Positions 37,796 through 50,334 of a stretch of DNA of 64,000 nt are shown here, piece after piece. Each line of letters begins with the position of its first letter. Position 1 is the stretch's first letter. Origin of the DNA: Dryas octopetala. Its lineage: Eukaryota; Streptophyta; Magnoliopsida; Rosales; Rosaceae. The DNA lies in assembly GCA_963921425.1 (NCBI GenBank), contig OY992838.1:9362001-9426000 (forward strand), read 5' to 3'. A model generated the notes under the pieces. The model saw only the letters and a program-made list of their open reading frames with translations. It ran no database searches and was not told the DNA's origin. Both the position numbers and the translations under genes were made by a program.

Positions 37796-39132
37796 CAAAT
37801 TTTTTAATAATTAACAATGCTCATAAGCCTTGTCAAAACAAAACAAAAATAGTGCTCATAAGAATTGCTAAGACCTAAAATTAAATGTAATTTTTTATTC
37901 GAATCCAAAGGTAATTATTCACAATCATATGGTTCAAAATGATGGAACAATATTAGATATTAAACACTCCTTATAGATTTTATATTGATAAAAGAACCCA
38001 ATAATTTTTTTCTGACCCATATATGCAGGTAGTTGTTTAATTTTTCCGGTTCACTTTTAAGCAAATTTTGTTGTTGTTGACGACTTTGGTGTTACTGATA
38101 CTTTGTGATATTCTTGGCAAAAAAAAAAAAAAGATACTTTTTGATATTATTGTGACATATATAAAATTTAAGAAAATTTGTTTTTTTTTTTTTTTTTTTT
38201 TATAAAAACTTGTGTGTATTAATGTATTGTGGTAGTATGTAATCAATATTCAAAAACTCAAGTAGCATATAATACAAAAGTTATGTGTATAATTAAACTG
38301 TCATATTAACGTAATTAATTAACTATCTTTAACTCATATGTTACATAGTTACATGAATATTACTATGTGAAAATGACATTGCCGAAATAAAAAGTAGACC
38401 AGGTTGCCTAATTTATAGAAAATGAACTATTTTGTAACTGGTTTTTCTTATTTAAATGTATCTCTCCATCACTCTTATTTTTTTTTTTTTTATAAATATA
38501 CTCTTTGGGCTTAATATTAAAAAAAATAATTTTGTGGGGTTTTCGAGTCAATAATTTTGATACAGTTAAGAAAGTTATTTTTAACTTTTTTCTTAAACTA
38601 TTTATAAAAGTGTGCATTGTGTGTACATCAGTGTACGTGACTTTTTTTCCTTAATAAATTATATAGAACACCACCATTTGTGGTTTGAAGTCAGACCAAC
38701 ATGAGAGAAGCTTGTGTGAGACTTTGAGTCTTTGACCTTCCCTACTCGCTCATAGTTCAACTTCTTGCCATTGGGGATTTGTAGTTTTGACCAGAATTCC
38801 GAATGGAAATTTGCTAATTAACATGAAAGTGGTTGAAGTTTTTATTTATATTCTGAGTAAAGTAACATAAAAACATGTGGGACACTACAAAAGATAATAA
38901 CTTGGACAAGTGACCAAGTGGTAAAGGGGAACTTATGGAACTTCTTTCCTTTTTATATTACCTTCTTATTTTTATTTTTTGTATTTGAGTGGAATTTTCT
39001 TTCATTGCCACAAGTGAGTCCCATGCGAAAGATGGGAATATTTTAGCCAAAACATTTCAAAAGAAAAAGGACAAAAACTTTTGTTGTCTTAAAAATTTAA
39101 GCTTCATCGCAATTTGCATCCTATAATACTAT
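37796..39132. other. AT-rich intergenic DNA
   Basis: Long poly-T runs (38181-38200 and 38479-38491); no gene recognised. Confidence 0.5.
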
Positions 39133-39352
39133 TAGGCAAAATTTCATTTTGGTCCTAACGTTTCAATCATTGTAACTAATGGTATCAATGTTTTAACATT
39201 GTTATACAATGTGTAAAGTGAGATGCGTGGGTACACAAAAATCATTAGAGATAACGAGTAAATTTGGCAAACGCTAAACATTGAAACGAAGTCTAAATAT
39301 TTGGGTTGATATTGCAATAATTGTAGTGCCAGAGATCAAAGTGAAATTTAAC
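39133..39352. mobile_element. Small inverted-repeat element (MITE-like)
   Basis: The left end (ggcaaaatttcattttggtc) pairs imperfectly with the right end (gatcaaagtgaaatttaac) and pairing continues inward for about 60 bp. No clear target duplication. Confidence 0.6.
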
Positions 39353-42300
39353 TTAAACAAAGGTTGAAAATGTAATTCACCCAAAAAATTTAATAAAAAA
39401 AGAAAAGAGAAGCAAGCGTACCAAAAAGAAGGTTCTCATCCCACAATAAAGCTACCAAAAGAACTAAAATCCAGGGGAATGTGAGTGATGGAATTGGAAT
39501 AATAATATTCTAGTAATTAATTATATATATTATCAAGATTTGCATATTCCATTATTCCTTCGTTCTAATAAAATTATAATATTTTCATGGACTAAGCCTA
39601 AAACACACACGTTTATATATGTGAAGATATGGCACGTAGATTGCACTATAAAGTATCAAATGGTTTTGTACTTTACATGCTCGATCGATCTGGTCACTGA
39701 TGGATACTAAAATCTACAACTAATGTCAATAATGTGAGAATCTAGATCTCCTGGAACATCGCAACTGGGGTTGGAATAATTAGGATTAGGATTATATATA
39801 TATTCCTCGATCTCTCATTATTACTCCTTGGGAAATCAGAAAACAAGCGCAAGAATATTAATTACAGAGGATAATGCTGTTTAGTCGATCCAATGCTTTT
39901 ATTAACTTTTTTTTTTTCCTGACAATTTCTATATACAACTTTTTTTCTTTAATTTTTATCTAATTTTAGAGTTGATTATTTTATAGTGTAGAAATTTGAA
40001 TCACCATTAGAGTTTAGATATTAGATATTAGTCCAAAATCTGAGAATTAAAATCTAAGATCTAAGCAATGAACATGTCCTAATTGCTTAGAGGTGACAAA
40101 ATTTTTAATGTCAACACCTATATCCGTAGTTTCGTTCCTAGAAAAAAATTCGGATATGAAATGAGCTGATTTTTGATAAAGTTCAACATACATTTCTTTT
40201 TCTTCTTATTTTCTTAATTTTTTAAATGTGTTAGTCGAATCAGCATGCCACATAAATTGGTAAATATATTGGACTAAGTAACATTGTTCTTTGAGAAAAA
40301 AAGAGAATTAAGTAAGTTATTAATTAGAGCCAAACTTTAATATATATGAATGTGGTGATGAAGAGACTTTCTTATAACCAAAAAGTTATTCCTTTTTGAA
40401 GGGCCAAATTCAAAGGTTTTGATGTCTTTAATCTTCCTTAATTTGCTTGCCTAACTCCTTGTCTTTTTGACCATCTTTGGCTACGTACGTACCTAAAATT
40501 TTGCTATACTTCTCGATCAATCACGTTCGGCTTCAAATTTCAAAGCATCTCTGCCACCGACTTTGACTATAAACAATGGCCATGCAAGCAAATTCGTAGA
40601 AAGAATCAGAAAGACCTGGCTGGCTAGCTAGCTTGCTACTGGCCAATATTTAATTTTAAGAGATCCTTTCTCTCTTTTGTGTTGCAAAATAATTAATAAT
40701 CGTAAATGACTAGGAAGGTTCAAGGTTGATTGATTCTATAATACCACGAATAATCTTGTGCTTTTTTAACTAAACATTCTCAATATGGGAATATGGGATA
40801 TTGGCCGGTATATATGAACACATGCATGCACATAACTCTCACTTGCAAAACCAATTTGTAAGAAAAAGATACCCAAAGAACCCGTATACTAATTTAAGAT
40901 GTTATATTTTTTCATGTGGAATATCTGGTCGATACATGCACATACTCTCAACATTATTAATATATCAAAAGAAACTCTAAATTTTGAATACCAACTAATA
41001 TGACAATGTTTTATTTGTTTATATATGATCTCGATCAGTTAAAACTTAAGTCTCATTGGCCAAAAAAAAAAAAAAACTTAAGTCTCATTTATTCATATTT
41101 TCAACAATACTAATATATCATCTTCACAGCAGTCTAAAATTCCGAAAAACTTTTATGGTACCTATACTATCGTTTTATTTAAATTAAGAATATTCAATTT
41201 AATTAGGTTGGTTAATTTCTTATTATATTATTGCGACGTTAATTAGTCCATGTCGTAGGCATTTTCAGGTCACCATGCAAATAATATTCTTTGATGGTCA
41301 AAACGTAGGAACAAGTTAACTTATATTAAAATATATAATTGGTTTAAGTAATTAAGTTAGCACAATAAGATATTTATTAAAAGATCGAACAATGTATATA
41401 GCAGTAGAATTGTTAGGAAACTTACATCATCCTTCCTCGTTGAGACATATACATTTTCCAAGTTCCAACAACATATGTAATCAGAGATCGAAGAAAAAGG
41501 AAACAGAAGTTCTAATTGTCAAAGCTTTCAGGCCAAAGACAAAAGGCTAGCTCAACTTTCAAAAAGGAAAGTGCTAAGTGTGTGTGTGTGTGTGTATGTA
41601 TTGTATATCACTCTTTTAATTTTGGATTGACTGATAAATTCAACAATGTCGACCTTGATCTTATAATTTATTAATGAGACTGCTTTTTTCTTTATGAAAA
41701 TGTACACCGTCCCATTTCATATATTAAATTAATAAATGGTTAATTAAGAACTGAAAAAAAAAAAAAAATCACGGTCGGATTTCATTTGCAGACAACATGA
41801 AATATATTTATATATGGAAAATAAGGCCGGCCAATGAAATTTGAAAAGGCTCGATCTCTTATATATGCAGACAAGGTAGGAGACAAAAGAATCGAAAGTA
41901 CGCTGCTGGTTTTGAAATCAAACTAGGAACGCAGGAATATATGAATGTAGGTTAGGTTTGGAGCTGCTAGTTTCACTAACAATTATATATGCACCAATAT
42001 TATTTAATTACAAGTTGGCATGATGCGAAAGTTCTTATTAGTAGAAGAATTTATGCTTTCGGCTCATGCATGCCTGAGCTACCATATATATGAATATGTT
42101 TGATCACAGGTGTAATCTACCCACATGCTTTTAGTTTTAGAGACAGGTCTTTCTTGTTTTCCAAGTTTCAAATCTCAACCTTAATTTCCTTGGTACTTTA
42201 AATACTAATGTTTCAACGGGTTTCTGACATATTATTGTTTATTCTTTTGTCGCCTGACCTAATTTACTGTTTGGAGGCAGGATGTCCATGTTTTAATTTG

Positions 42301-42791
42301 GTTCTTTGAATATTTCTGCTTAGGTTTTCCTTTTTTGTTTTTTGTGTTTTTTGAAAGTGCCACATGTTAAGGGTTTTTTTAGTTATATGATAATGTGCGA
42401 AGGAAATTTCAACTAGCTAAAGAGTAGAGAAAGTTAAAATACATTACATTATTATATTTGAAACATACATTAATTTAGTTATAAAAAAGGGTCCTTTAGA
42501 TATATATACTTCCATTTTCAATACTCCATTTTAGAGTAGGCGCAATAGGTAAATAAATGTGTGTGCGGTTTTTTTTCCACGCCAGATAATGGTTTAGGCA
42601 TGAATTTGTGGATATTTACAAAAGATGTCATTGCTCTAATAAAAGCAATATTTAAAGATCCATAATTTGAGTCATTTATTACTCCTAATTTTGAATGTTT
42701 GTATTGATGATCATGATTCATGCATCCAATTAAAAAAACATTTGTTACCAATTCACATCAACAGATAAACACTTAAATACAAAAAACATTA
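39353..42791. other. Intergenic DNA, nothing recognised
   Basis: AT-rich. It contains a TG microsatellite at 41578-41595 and homopolymer runs. No coding or RNA gene is supported. Confidence 0.5.
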
Positions 42792-43087
42792 AGGGTTTGT
42801 TTGACACTGCTTTTAGAATTATCAAAAGCGCTTGCAAATTAGTAAAAGCGCTTTTAATAGCGTTTGGTAAAAATAAATAGAAGTTCTTCTGAGTTATAAA
42901 AGCGCTTTTAATAGGTTTTTTGAGAAGCACCTGTCAGGTGCTTCTTCAAGAAGCACTTTCAAGTGCTTTTGTATGAACAACTTAGAAGTTTTATAAAAAT
43001 TTATATGTGCGCTTCTTAACATAAGTGCTTATGATAAAAGCGCTACTAAATAAAAGTGCTTCTAAGAAGCAGTGTCAAACGGGTCCT
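42792..43087. mobile_element. hAT-like MITE
   Basis: A 296-bp element whose ends read agggtttgtttgacactgct and, reversed, aggacccgtttgacactgct. The centre is a palindrome (gcacctgtcaggtgcttct). The interior is full of aaaagcgct motifs. The flanks share aaaca, a possible eroded 8-bp duplication. A related copy lies at 37530-37795. The superfamily assignment is from the look of the ends only. Confidence 0.8.
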
Positions 43088-44713
43088 AAACACCCAATAT
43101 ACATATAATATAGATTAAAAAAAATGAACATAGTAAGCCTCCACTTTGGGTTAAAAAAAAATCTAATAAAAATATAACAAATCCATCACAATACAAATAT
43201 AGCACTAAGATATATAAATACAAATATCAATACCTTGGACTCAGGTACATAAAACAAAAGAAGAAAAAAAAGAAGATACCTATCACTCAGGTCAAGAAGA
43301 AGATACTTATTACTCAGGTCAAGAAGAAGCTAGATACATATCCCCCCAAATTCAACCTCCTTTTGAGGTATATATACCAATGGTTTCATTACCTCTTACT
43401 CAGGTAGAAAAATGTGGAAGAAAACTAAAACAACAATCATAGAGGGCTTGGAGTTGAAAAAAAGATCAAAGAAAAAGATGGGAGAAAGAAGAAGAAGATC
43501 GAAGATTGATGATGAAGAAAAATCAAAGAAAAGGAAGATCAAATAAGAAGACAATAAAAGAAAAAGAAAATCGAAGAAACCACAAACACCACCAAAGCAA
43601 AATAATACGTTACTTACCTAGTGAATATGTGATGATGAAAGCTTAATGATGTTTGAAAAATGTAAATGATGTTTTTTCTTAATCTTTGAATTAACGTTAG
43701 TTATAATATTCAACTTCAGAAATTAATGACACTTAATTATAAAATTTTTAAATGACAATACCTTGAAATAAGACATTAATTGTCAAACTTAAAATATACC
43801 TATTTTCAACTCAAAGGGTAAAAGTGAAAATCACAAAATGAATTTTCTATAGAAAAATAGAAAATCCTATGTAGCAAATTCAAAAATGGGTGTATATCAA
43901 AAGGATGAAGTAATATCAAATTAAGCCTTAGAAATGGGTGTATGAGTGTATCTCTAATTAGCTCTATAAAAAAAAAAAATAGAAATATAGGTATTTTTGT
44001 AACAATTTAAGAGCACAATGTATTTGTTGAGAGTAATGTAGAGCAATGTTCCACATCGGAAAACTAAAGCTTAATATATGTGCTTATAAGTCTTGGGCCT
44101 CTCCACCCATTGCCAATTAATTTTGGGTTGGATGCTCTAATTATATTAGTATTGCACTGTCAGAGGCTTCCATGCCCTGGCTATTTGACAATCGTGAACC
44201 ATAATTTTCTTCATAATTTTTATTGTCCGATTTTTTACTATATATATACGTAACATGTAACATTTTAATTACTATCACGTTTAGAAACATGAGTCACATC
44301 TTAAAACTGACTTGCACATATCATTGCATTACTAATATGCTATAAGTAGAGAGAGAAATTTGTCATCTTGGCTTTTTTAGGACAATAACTCTTGCACAGG
44401 TCATATATTACAAAATCAAGTGCAATGTATACTGTGTTTTTGCATGATTTAAGCTTTTTTATTTTTTTGCTTGCAAGAAGCATCATTCTTTCTTATTGTC
44501 CTTAGATTTGTATAGTTCAAACTTAACAATCAAACATGGGGAGTACTAGCTAGACTTCAAGTGGTCCTTCTCCATTTTCTGATAAGTGCTCCAAGATAGT
44601 GCTGGAACTATATATGTCCTTTTTTTGCATCCATCGCTCAAAAGTTCACTCAAGTCTCTCCACATAGTGGACCCGTCACCCTGTACTTCATCAAAACCAT
44701 GTATAAAGTAATA
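43088..44713. other. Intergenic DNA with purine-rich tracts and an LTR-like fragment
   Basis: A short tandem repeat built on gtcaagaagaagatac...ctcag lies at about 43262-43345, and a strongly purine-rich tract at 43436-43580. At about 44030-44160 the words ttccacatcgg, gtgcttataagtcttgggcc and ccattgccaattaattttg resemble plant LTR promoter regions, suggesting a solo-LTR remnant. No gene. Confidence 0.45.
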
Positions 44714-45071
44714 AGAGTTATTTACACTTACATCTTTTGAAGTTTATCGTTTTTTCACATACACCTCTTGAAGTTTCAAAAATTACACATATACCCCCTC
44801 AGGTTTCAAAATTGTTGCATATAACCCCTTACAGTGAGACGAATAATGATGATCGAGAAAGTATGCAAAAAGGCTTACTAAGGGGTGAAATGATCTAGTA
44901 AGATTACTCAAGGTATAAGGTCAACCTCAATACAAATATCTTATTTGTTTATTTTTTTATTTATTGTTTTATCTTGCAATAGTTTTGAAACCTCATGTGT
45001 AATTTTTGAAACCTCATGGAATTTTATGTGAAAAAACGATAAATTTCAGTGGGTGTAAGTATAAATAACTC
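44714..45071. mobile_element. Mutator-like MITE, copy 1 of 2
   Basis: A 358-bp element with complementary ends (gagttatttacacttaca against tgtaagtataaataactc) and the 9-bp direct flank AAAGTAATA at 44705-44713 and 45072-45080. It is the same family and orientation as the element at 45733-46104. Confidence 0.88.
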
Positions 45072-45732
45072 AAAGTAATAATATATATGAATGAATATAT
45101 TATATGATTCACATTGTGGATCCATACGAGGGCGAGTAAAAGTATTGCCTCTATTAATTTGATATCCATTATTGGTTTAAATTTTTAAAATTTAGTGGTT
45201 ATCTAACATGGTATATATCATAGCCTTAATTCTATAAGAGACATAATATCACAATTTAGTAATTATTTCTTGAGTGAAGCTACACCTATATTGTTTATAT
45301 ATCTATTTTTTTACGTGCAAATTGCACCTGAGAAGAGAGTTAAAGTGGAGACAGGTTACTCGGGAAAAAATTTCAAAGAGATTGAGGCATGGACAAGTAA
45401 AATTTTGTATAATGGGACCATTGCCTTGTACATATTATATATGCATACATATACACCATATATGCTATGCATTCGATCAGTATGATTCTAATATTACACG
45501 TATTTCTTTTGGAACTTTTTTCTTTTGGATAGCACTTGTCCGGAATCAGAAGATGAGCTTATTTGGGGTTTTGCTTCTGATAGGAAATTTTCTATAAACA
45601 ATTAAGTACTTAATTGGATGCAAATTATGCAATAACGTAAGGAACATTTGCCAAGGGACTTTAGCTGAACTTCCCTAGTTTTTGGTTGGTTAAAAATAGA
45701 ATTGGTAATTCTGCAGAGTAATTAAAAAGATC

Positions 45733-46104
45733 GAGTTAATTACACTTACACCCCCTGAGATTTATCGTTTTTTCACATACACACCTTGAGGTTTCAACAA
45801 TTACACATACACCCCTTGAGGTTTCAAAACTGTTGCATATAACTCCCTATAATGAGATGAAAAATGATGAAAAATTATGCAAAAATGCATGCTAAGGGGT
45901 GAAATAGCCTAATAATATTACTCAAGGTGTAAGGTCCAACCTCAATACAAATATTTTATTTTTTATTTATTTATTTTTTTCTCTTGTAGGGGGTTATATG
46001 CAATAGTTTTGAAACCTCAAGGAGTGTATATGTAATTTTTGAAACTCTAAGGGGTATATGTAAAAAGACAATAAACCTCAAAGGGTGTAAATATAAGTAA
46101 TTCT
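45733..46104. mobile_element. Mutator-like MITE, copy 2 of 2
   Basis: A 372-bp relative of the preceding element, with its own target duplication AAAAAGATC (45724-45732 and 46105-46113), so the two are separate insertions and not a tandem duplication. Internal sequence is clearly homologous throughout (for example ttatcgttttttcacataca, and a gcaatagttttgaaacctca stretch). Confidence 0.88.
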
Positions 46105-46916
46105 AAAAAGATCCCACTTGCTCCTTGTGCAGTCAAGAAAATGAATGTTTACATCAAACACATAAACATTTCTCAAGACAAAACTCAATGTCATAATCTA
46201 CCCCCTTCGATGCCCTTCTCCTTTTGATTCAAATTGAGATTTTTCCTTTTTTTTTTTCTTTTTTTTTTTTAGTAGAATATATATATATGGAAACAAAGCA
46301 AGAGACAAACTAAGAAGGATATTAAGCTGCCTAAAAAAATTCTTGTTCTTAGTTGGTAAATTTGGAACCATTGAAATTGTTTTTTCTCAAAGAAACAAAT
46401 CCAATTAAAGCTATTATTCTTGCTACTATTCCCTTACTAATTTTTGCAATTGTGTTGGGGAATCACCTAATATTAGGGCTAAGAAGAAAATGAATTGTGT
46501 ATACTCCGAGAGTAATTCGATAGATTCTTTGTAAAATAATTTTGTTAAAAGCACCGGTAGGAATCTTAAATTATCACAAATTTACATCCTAAATGATATA
46601 TCAATGTTTCATTGATTCATACATGACCCACTTTAATGCTCATTCATTTCACAACAAGTAAAACATTTACATTGGAATTCAAATTTCCTAGCATTATTGT
46701 CTATTTAAACTTAATTTCAAGGTTGGATCAAACAAAATAAAGGAACAACATCGTATAAAAGATTATTGCATATACAGCGGGAGAGGGTTGAGCAATAGAT
46801 GTCGAAACAAGTACTATATCAATTGGATTTTTGTCAATGTTGTGATATATATTGGTACTATTGTGAATTTCTTTGGAAAAAAAGATTTAATGAGTAATTT
46901 TATTTTGAGGAAATTA
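46105..46916. other. AT-rich intergenic DNA
   Basis: Homopolymer-rich sequence without a recognisable gene. Confidence 0.5.
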
Positions 46917-47454
46917 CAGATTTAGTCCAGTTATTTTATACCTAGTTCAATTTTGGTCCACAATCTTTTTTAAGTTCTGTTTTGGTCCACTAAATGTTCC
47001 ACTTGTTCAGTAAAGGTCCATATTTGTTTTCTCAAATTTGGCATGCTTTTTATCCTATCAAATCTCACCCAAATTCAGCGAACATATACTTGTTTTAAAA
47101 CTATGTATTTCTTCTTTACAACCATATAAAAATCATTCAAATTGGAGTTCTAAAACTCAAGATAATTGACCCCAAAGTAGGGTACCCGAAACTGCCAATT
47201 TTTCAAACTTCACCCAATCTCAATTCTTTTAGATTATAATACTCCAAATTTGTTTTTATGACTAAGAAATGATGAAATATAACTTATAGTTCAATTATAA
47301 TTGAAAAAAACACAACCCAAAGGATTTAAAGTCACAAATCTGGACCTTTACTGAACAAATGAAACAATTAGTGGACCAAAACAGAACTTAAAAAAGATTA
47401 TGGACCAAAATTGAACTAGGTATAAAATAAGTGGACCAAATCTGTAATTTTCTC
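46917..47454. mobile_element. Mutator-like MITE upstream of the TPP gene
   Basis: A 538-bp element with long inverted ends (gaggaaattacagatttagt against aaatctgtaattttctc) and a matching 9-bp flank TTTTATTTT at 46908-46916 and 47455-47463. The right end lies about 160 bp upstream of the presumed TPP TATA box. Confidence 0.88.
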
Positions 47455-47616
47455 TTTTATTTTACTTTGAAATGACAATTGACAAGGTTTGAAAAATGTA
47501 ATTACTGGGTGCATTGGGGGTCATAGTGGTCCATCTATTCAATTATAATATTGAGGCCGAAATGTACAGGCAACAACAAAAGTGGGTATTTTGTCGGTTT
47601 GTGCCGTGAATCGCAG

Positions 47617-47997
47617 TTATAAATTGACAGGCGACCCTAGCACCCCAGTTCACAACACTTGTGAGAAGAGAGCCCGAGTGTGCGTGAGTGCGCGTGTACG
47701 GCTGTGCGCGTGTGATTTTCAACTTTCTTCCAGGTTTTTGCTTCTATTAAACCCCTCCTTCCTCCTCTGTTTCATGCCCCAAAACATCACACACACTCTC
47801 TCTCTCTCTCTCTCTCTCTCTTTCCTCTGTCTCTCTGTGCTCTGCTTCAAATTTTCCATCAAAATTAGTAAAAAGGTATAAAATAAATACGATTCTTCAA
47901 ATGGGTTTTGCTTGTAATTCTATGCCAGGGAGTTGGAATGTGAAAGTTTGTTCTTTTTATTTTATTTTATTAATTTGTGTGATGCAGGGGTGAAAAA
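47617..47997 (+). promoter_or_regulatory. TPP promoter-proximal region and 5' leader with intron
   Basis: A TATA-like ttataaat lies at 47617-47624, suggesting transcription start near 47650. The leader contains a CT microsatellite (47795-47821). A 5'-UTR intron probably runs from the GTATAA donor at 47876 to the TGATGCAG acceptor ending at 47987, just before the start codon. Confidence 0.6.
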
Positions 47998-50334
47998 ATG
48001 ACCAACCAAAATGTGGTTGTTTCCGACACGAAAGGCGGCGTGGCTATTGCCGTCTCTGCCGCCGCCATGGCCAACCAGTCCATGTTCTCTCCGGCAGTCC
48101 CAAGACACATGATTGAGGAAGCTGCCGGAGGAGGACACTTCACCATTCCCAGGAGTATCAAGCTTTTGAAGGTTGAGACTGCAGAGGCAGGGGCAGCTGC
48201 CCGAGTCAATGCTTGGGTTGACTCACTCAGAGCTTCTTCTCCACCTCGTGCTGTTAAATCCACCCCTGCCTCTCTCTCTCTTGAAACTGTGGATCAAAAC
48301 TCTTGGAATGTAAGCATTGCCTAATTAATTTGCTACTCGTACTCTCAATTTTTATATGATTTCTTTTTATTGATTTAGTTTTTTTGTTTAAATATTGGTG
48401 TTGGAAATATATAGCTTCACCACCCATCAGCTATGAGCATGTTCGAGCAGATAACAAATGCTTCAAAGGGCAAGCAGATTGTGATGTTTCTTGACTACGA
48501 TGGCACCCTCTCCCCATTGTTGAAGACCCAGATCGAGCTTTCATGTCCAATGAGGTTTTTTCTTTGTCCCATCTCATCCTCCTCAACTTCGTGTGTATAT
48601 ATATATATGTGTGTGTATGTATATGTGTACTCCTCATCATTCACACAGTCTTTTCTAGCTTCTGATTGCTCTGGTCATTTTGATTCAGATGAGAAAAGCT
48701 GTGAGGGCTGTTGCTAGATACTTCCCTACAGCCATAGTTAGTGGGAGGTGTAGAGACAAGGTACAATTTTTTTTATTTTTTTCCATATGTAGAAGTAGAA
48801 ATCTCCCAATGAATTTTCTATTTCTTGATGAATATAATTAATTATTATTAAAAAGTTGTTTATGTTTTGGAATACATTTGCAGGTTTATAGCTTTGTAAA
48901 ATTAGCAGAGCTTTATTATGCAGGCAGCCATGGGATGGACATTAAAGGACCATCCAAAAGTAACAAGTATAAGAATGTGAGTTTGCTCCTATAATAAATA
49001 AATAAAAAGTTCTTTATCTTTTTGTTATTATTTTAGGTAATTAATTTATTCTTTGTTGAACTGATCAGGGTCACCAAGCAGTTCTGTTCCAACCAGCCAG
49101 TGAATTTGTACCAATGATTGATGAGGTTTGTTCACTGAGATTCACTTTAAGGAAAAAAGAAAAACAGAGAAGAAAAAGTGGTATTTGAAGGACTAAATTT
49201 GTGTAATTCTTTTCACAGGTGAACAAAATTTTATTGGAAAAAACAAAATCCATCTCAGGTGCAAGGGTGGAAAATAACAAGTTTTGCTTGTCTGTGCACT
49301 TTCGTTGTGTTGATGAGAAAGTAAACACTTCAATTCCACCTATTCTTTTTTATTCTTCTTTTCCTTTTAGTATGTTTTAGGTCATTGATTTATAATTTTC
49401 TTTTAATTACCAGAGTTGGGCTGCTTTAGCAGAGCAAGTTAGATTGGTGCTCAATGAGTATCCAAAGCTCAGATTGAGTCAAGGGAGGAAGGTACTGATC
49501 ATCATCTTTAATGGGGTCAACTTGACACCAAAAAGTTCAGTGAATTTTTGCATGGCAAGTTGGCAACAGTTTATATACAATAGAAACTGCCTAACTGTAT
49601 GTGTTGGTTTAAACAGGTATTGGAGATTAGGCCAACCATCAAATGGGACAAGGGCAAAGCTCTTGAATTCTTGCTAGAGTCCCTTGGTGAGTCTTGGGTC
49701 AATTTCTCTCATTAAAAGACCGTAATCTTAATTTGTTTGAAAAATAACCTGTATATTATGTTATAAAATTGTTGGCTAAGACCATATATTCAAATAATAA
49801 TTTCATCTAATTAATAATTGTTTTGATTCACAATTTGATAATATAATATCTTGGACTGTAAAATATTCTAAATATCATGAATTATGGTGCCTCTTTAGGA
49901 TATGCTAATTCTAGTGAAGTATTCCCAGTCTATATTGGAGATGATCGAACTGATGAGGATGCATTCAAGGTATCAAATGCATTCCCTTACTATATATATG
50001 TCAAAGTAATATTTTTCGTATGTCTTTTCATTTAACATATTTCCACCTTTCTGAAATATTTAGGTGCTACGCGAAAGAGGACAAGGGTTTGGAATTCTAG
50101 TTTCTAAAGTTCCAAAAGAAACAAATGCTTCTTATTCTTTACAAGAACCATCAGAGGTACTTAGAAATATTATTGATATATCGATCCCAACATGGGATTT
50201 ATTCTATTTGATATTTTTGTTTTCTCTTATTTAATTTTTAACATATAATTAATGTTTATTATTTTCTATAGGTTAAGGACTTTTTGCGGCGTTTGGTGAA
50301 ATGGAAAAGATTGTCACTGCAACAAAGAAAATAG
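47998..50334 (+). CDS. TPP: Trehalose-6-phosphate phosphatase (TPP), frameshifted as written
   Basis: The enzyme removes phosphate from trehalose-6-phosphate, a sugar signal in plants. Coding exons: 47998-48309, 48415-48554, 48689-48760, 48884-48976, 49069-49125, 49219-49320, 49414-49491, 49617-49686, 49899-49969, 50064-50156, 50272-50334. Seen: a variable N-terminus, HAD motif [11 protein letters not shown] (about 48490-48520), [37 protein letters not shown] and motif [13 protein letters not shown]. Exon 2 is 140 bp. It should be 141 to keep phase, and the reading changes phase right after DYDGTLSP (about 48511-48518). As written, translation would stop at a TGA two codons into exon 3. All other exons are in phase and intact, and without the shift the length would be about 383 residues, normal for the family. 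This is either a sequence error or a recent null allele. Confidence 0.9.
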
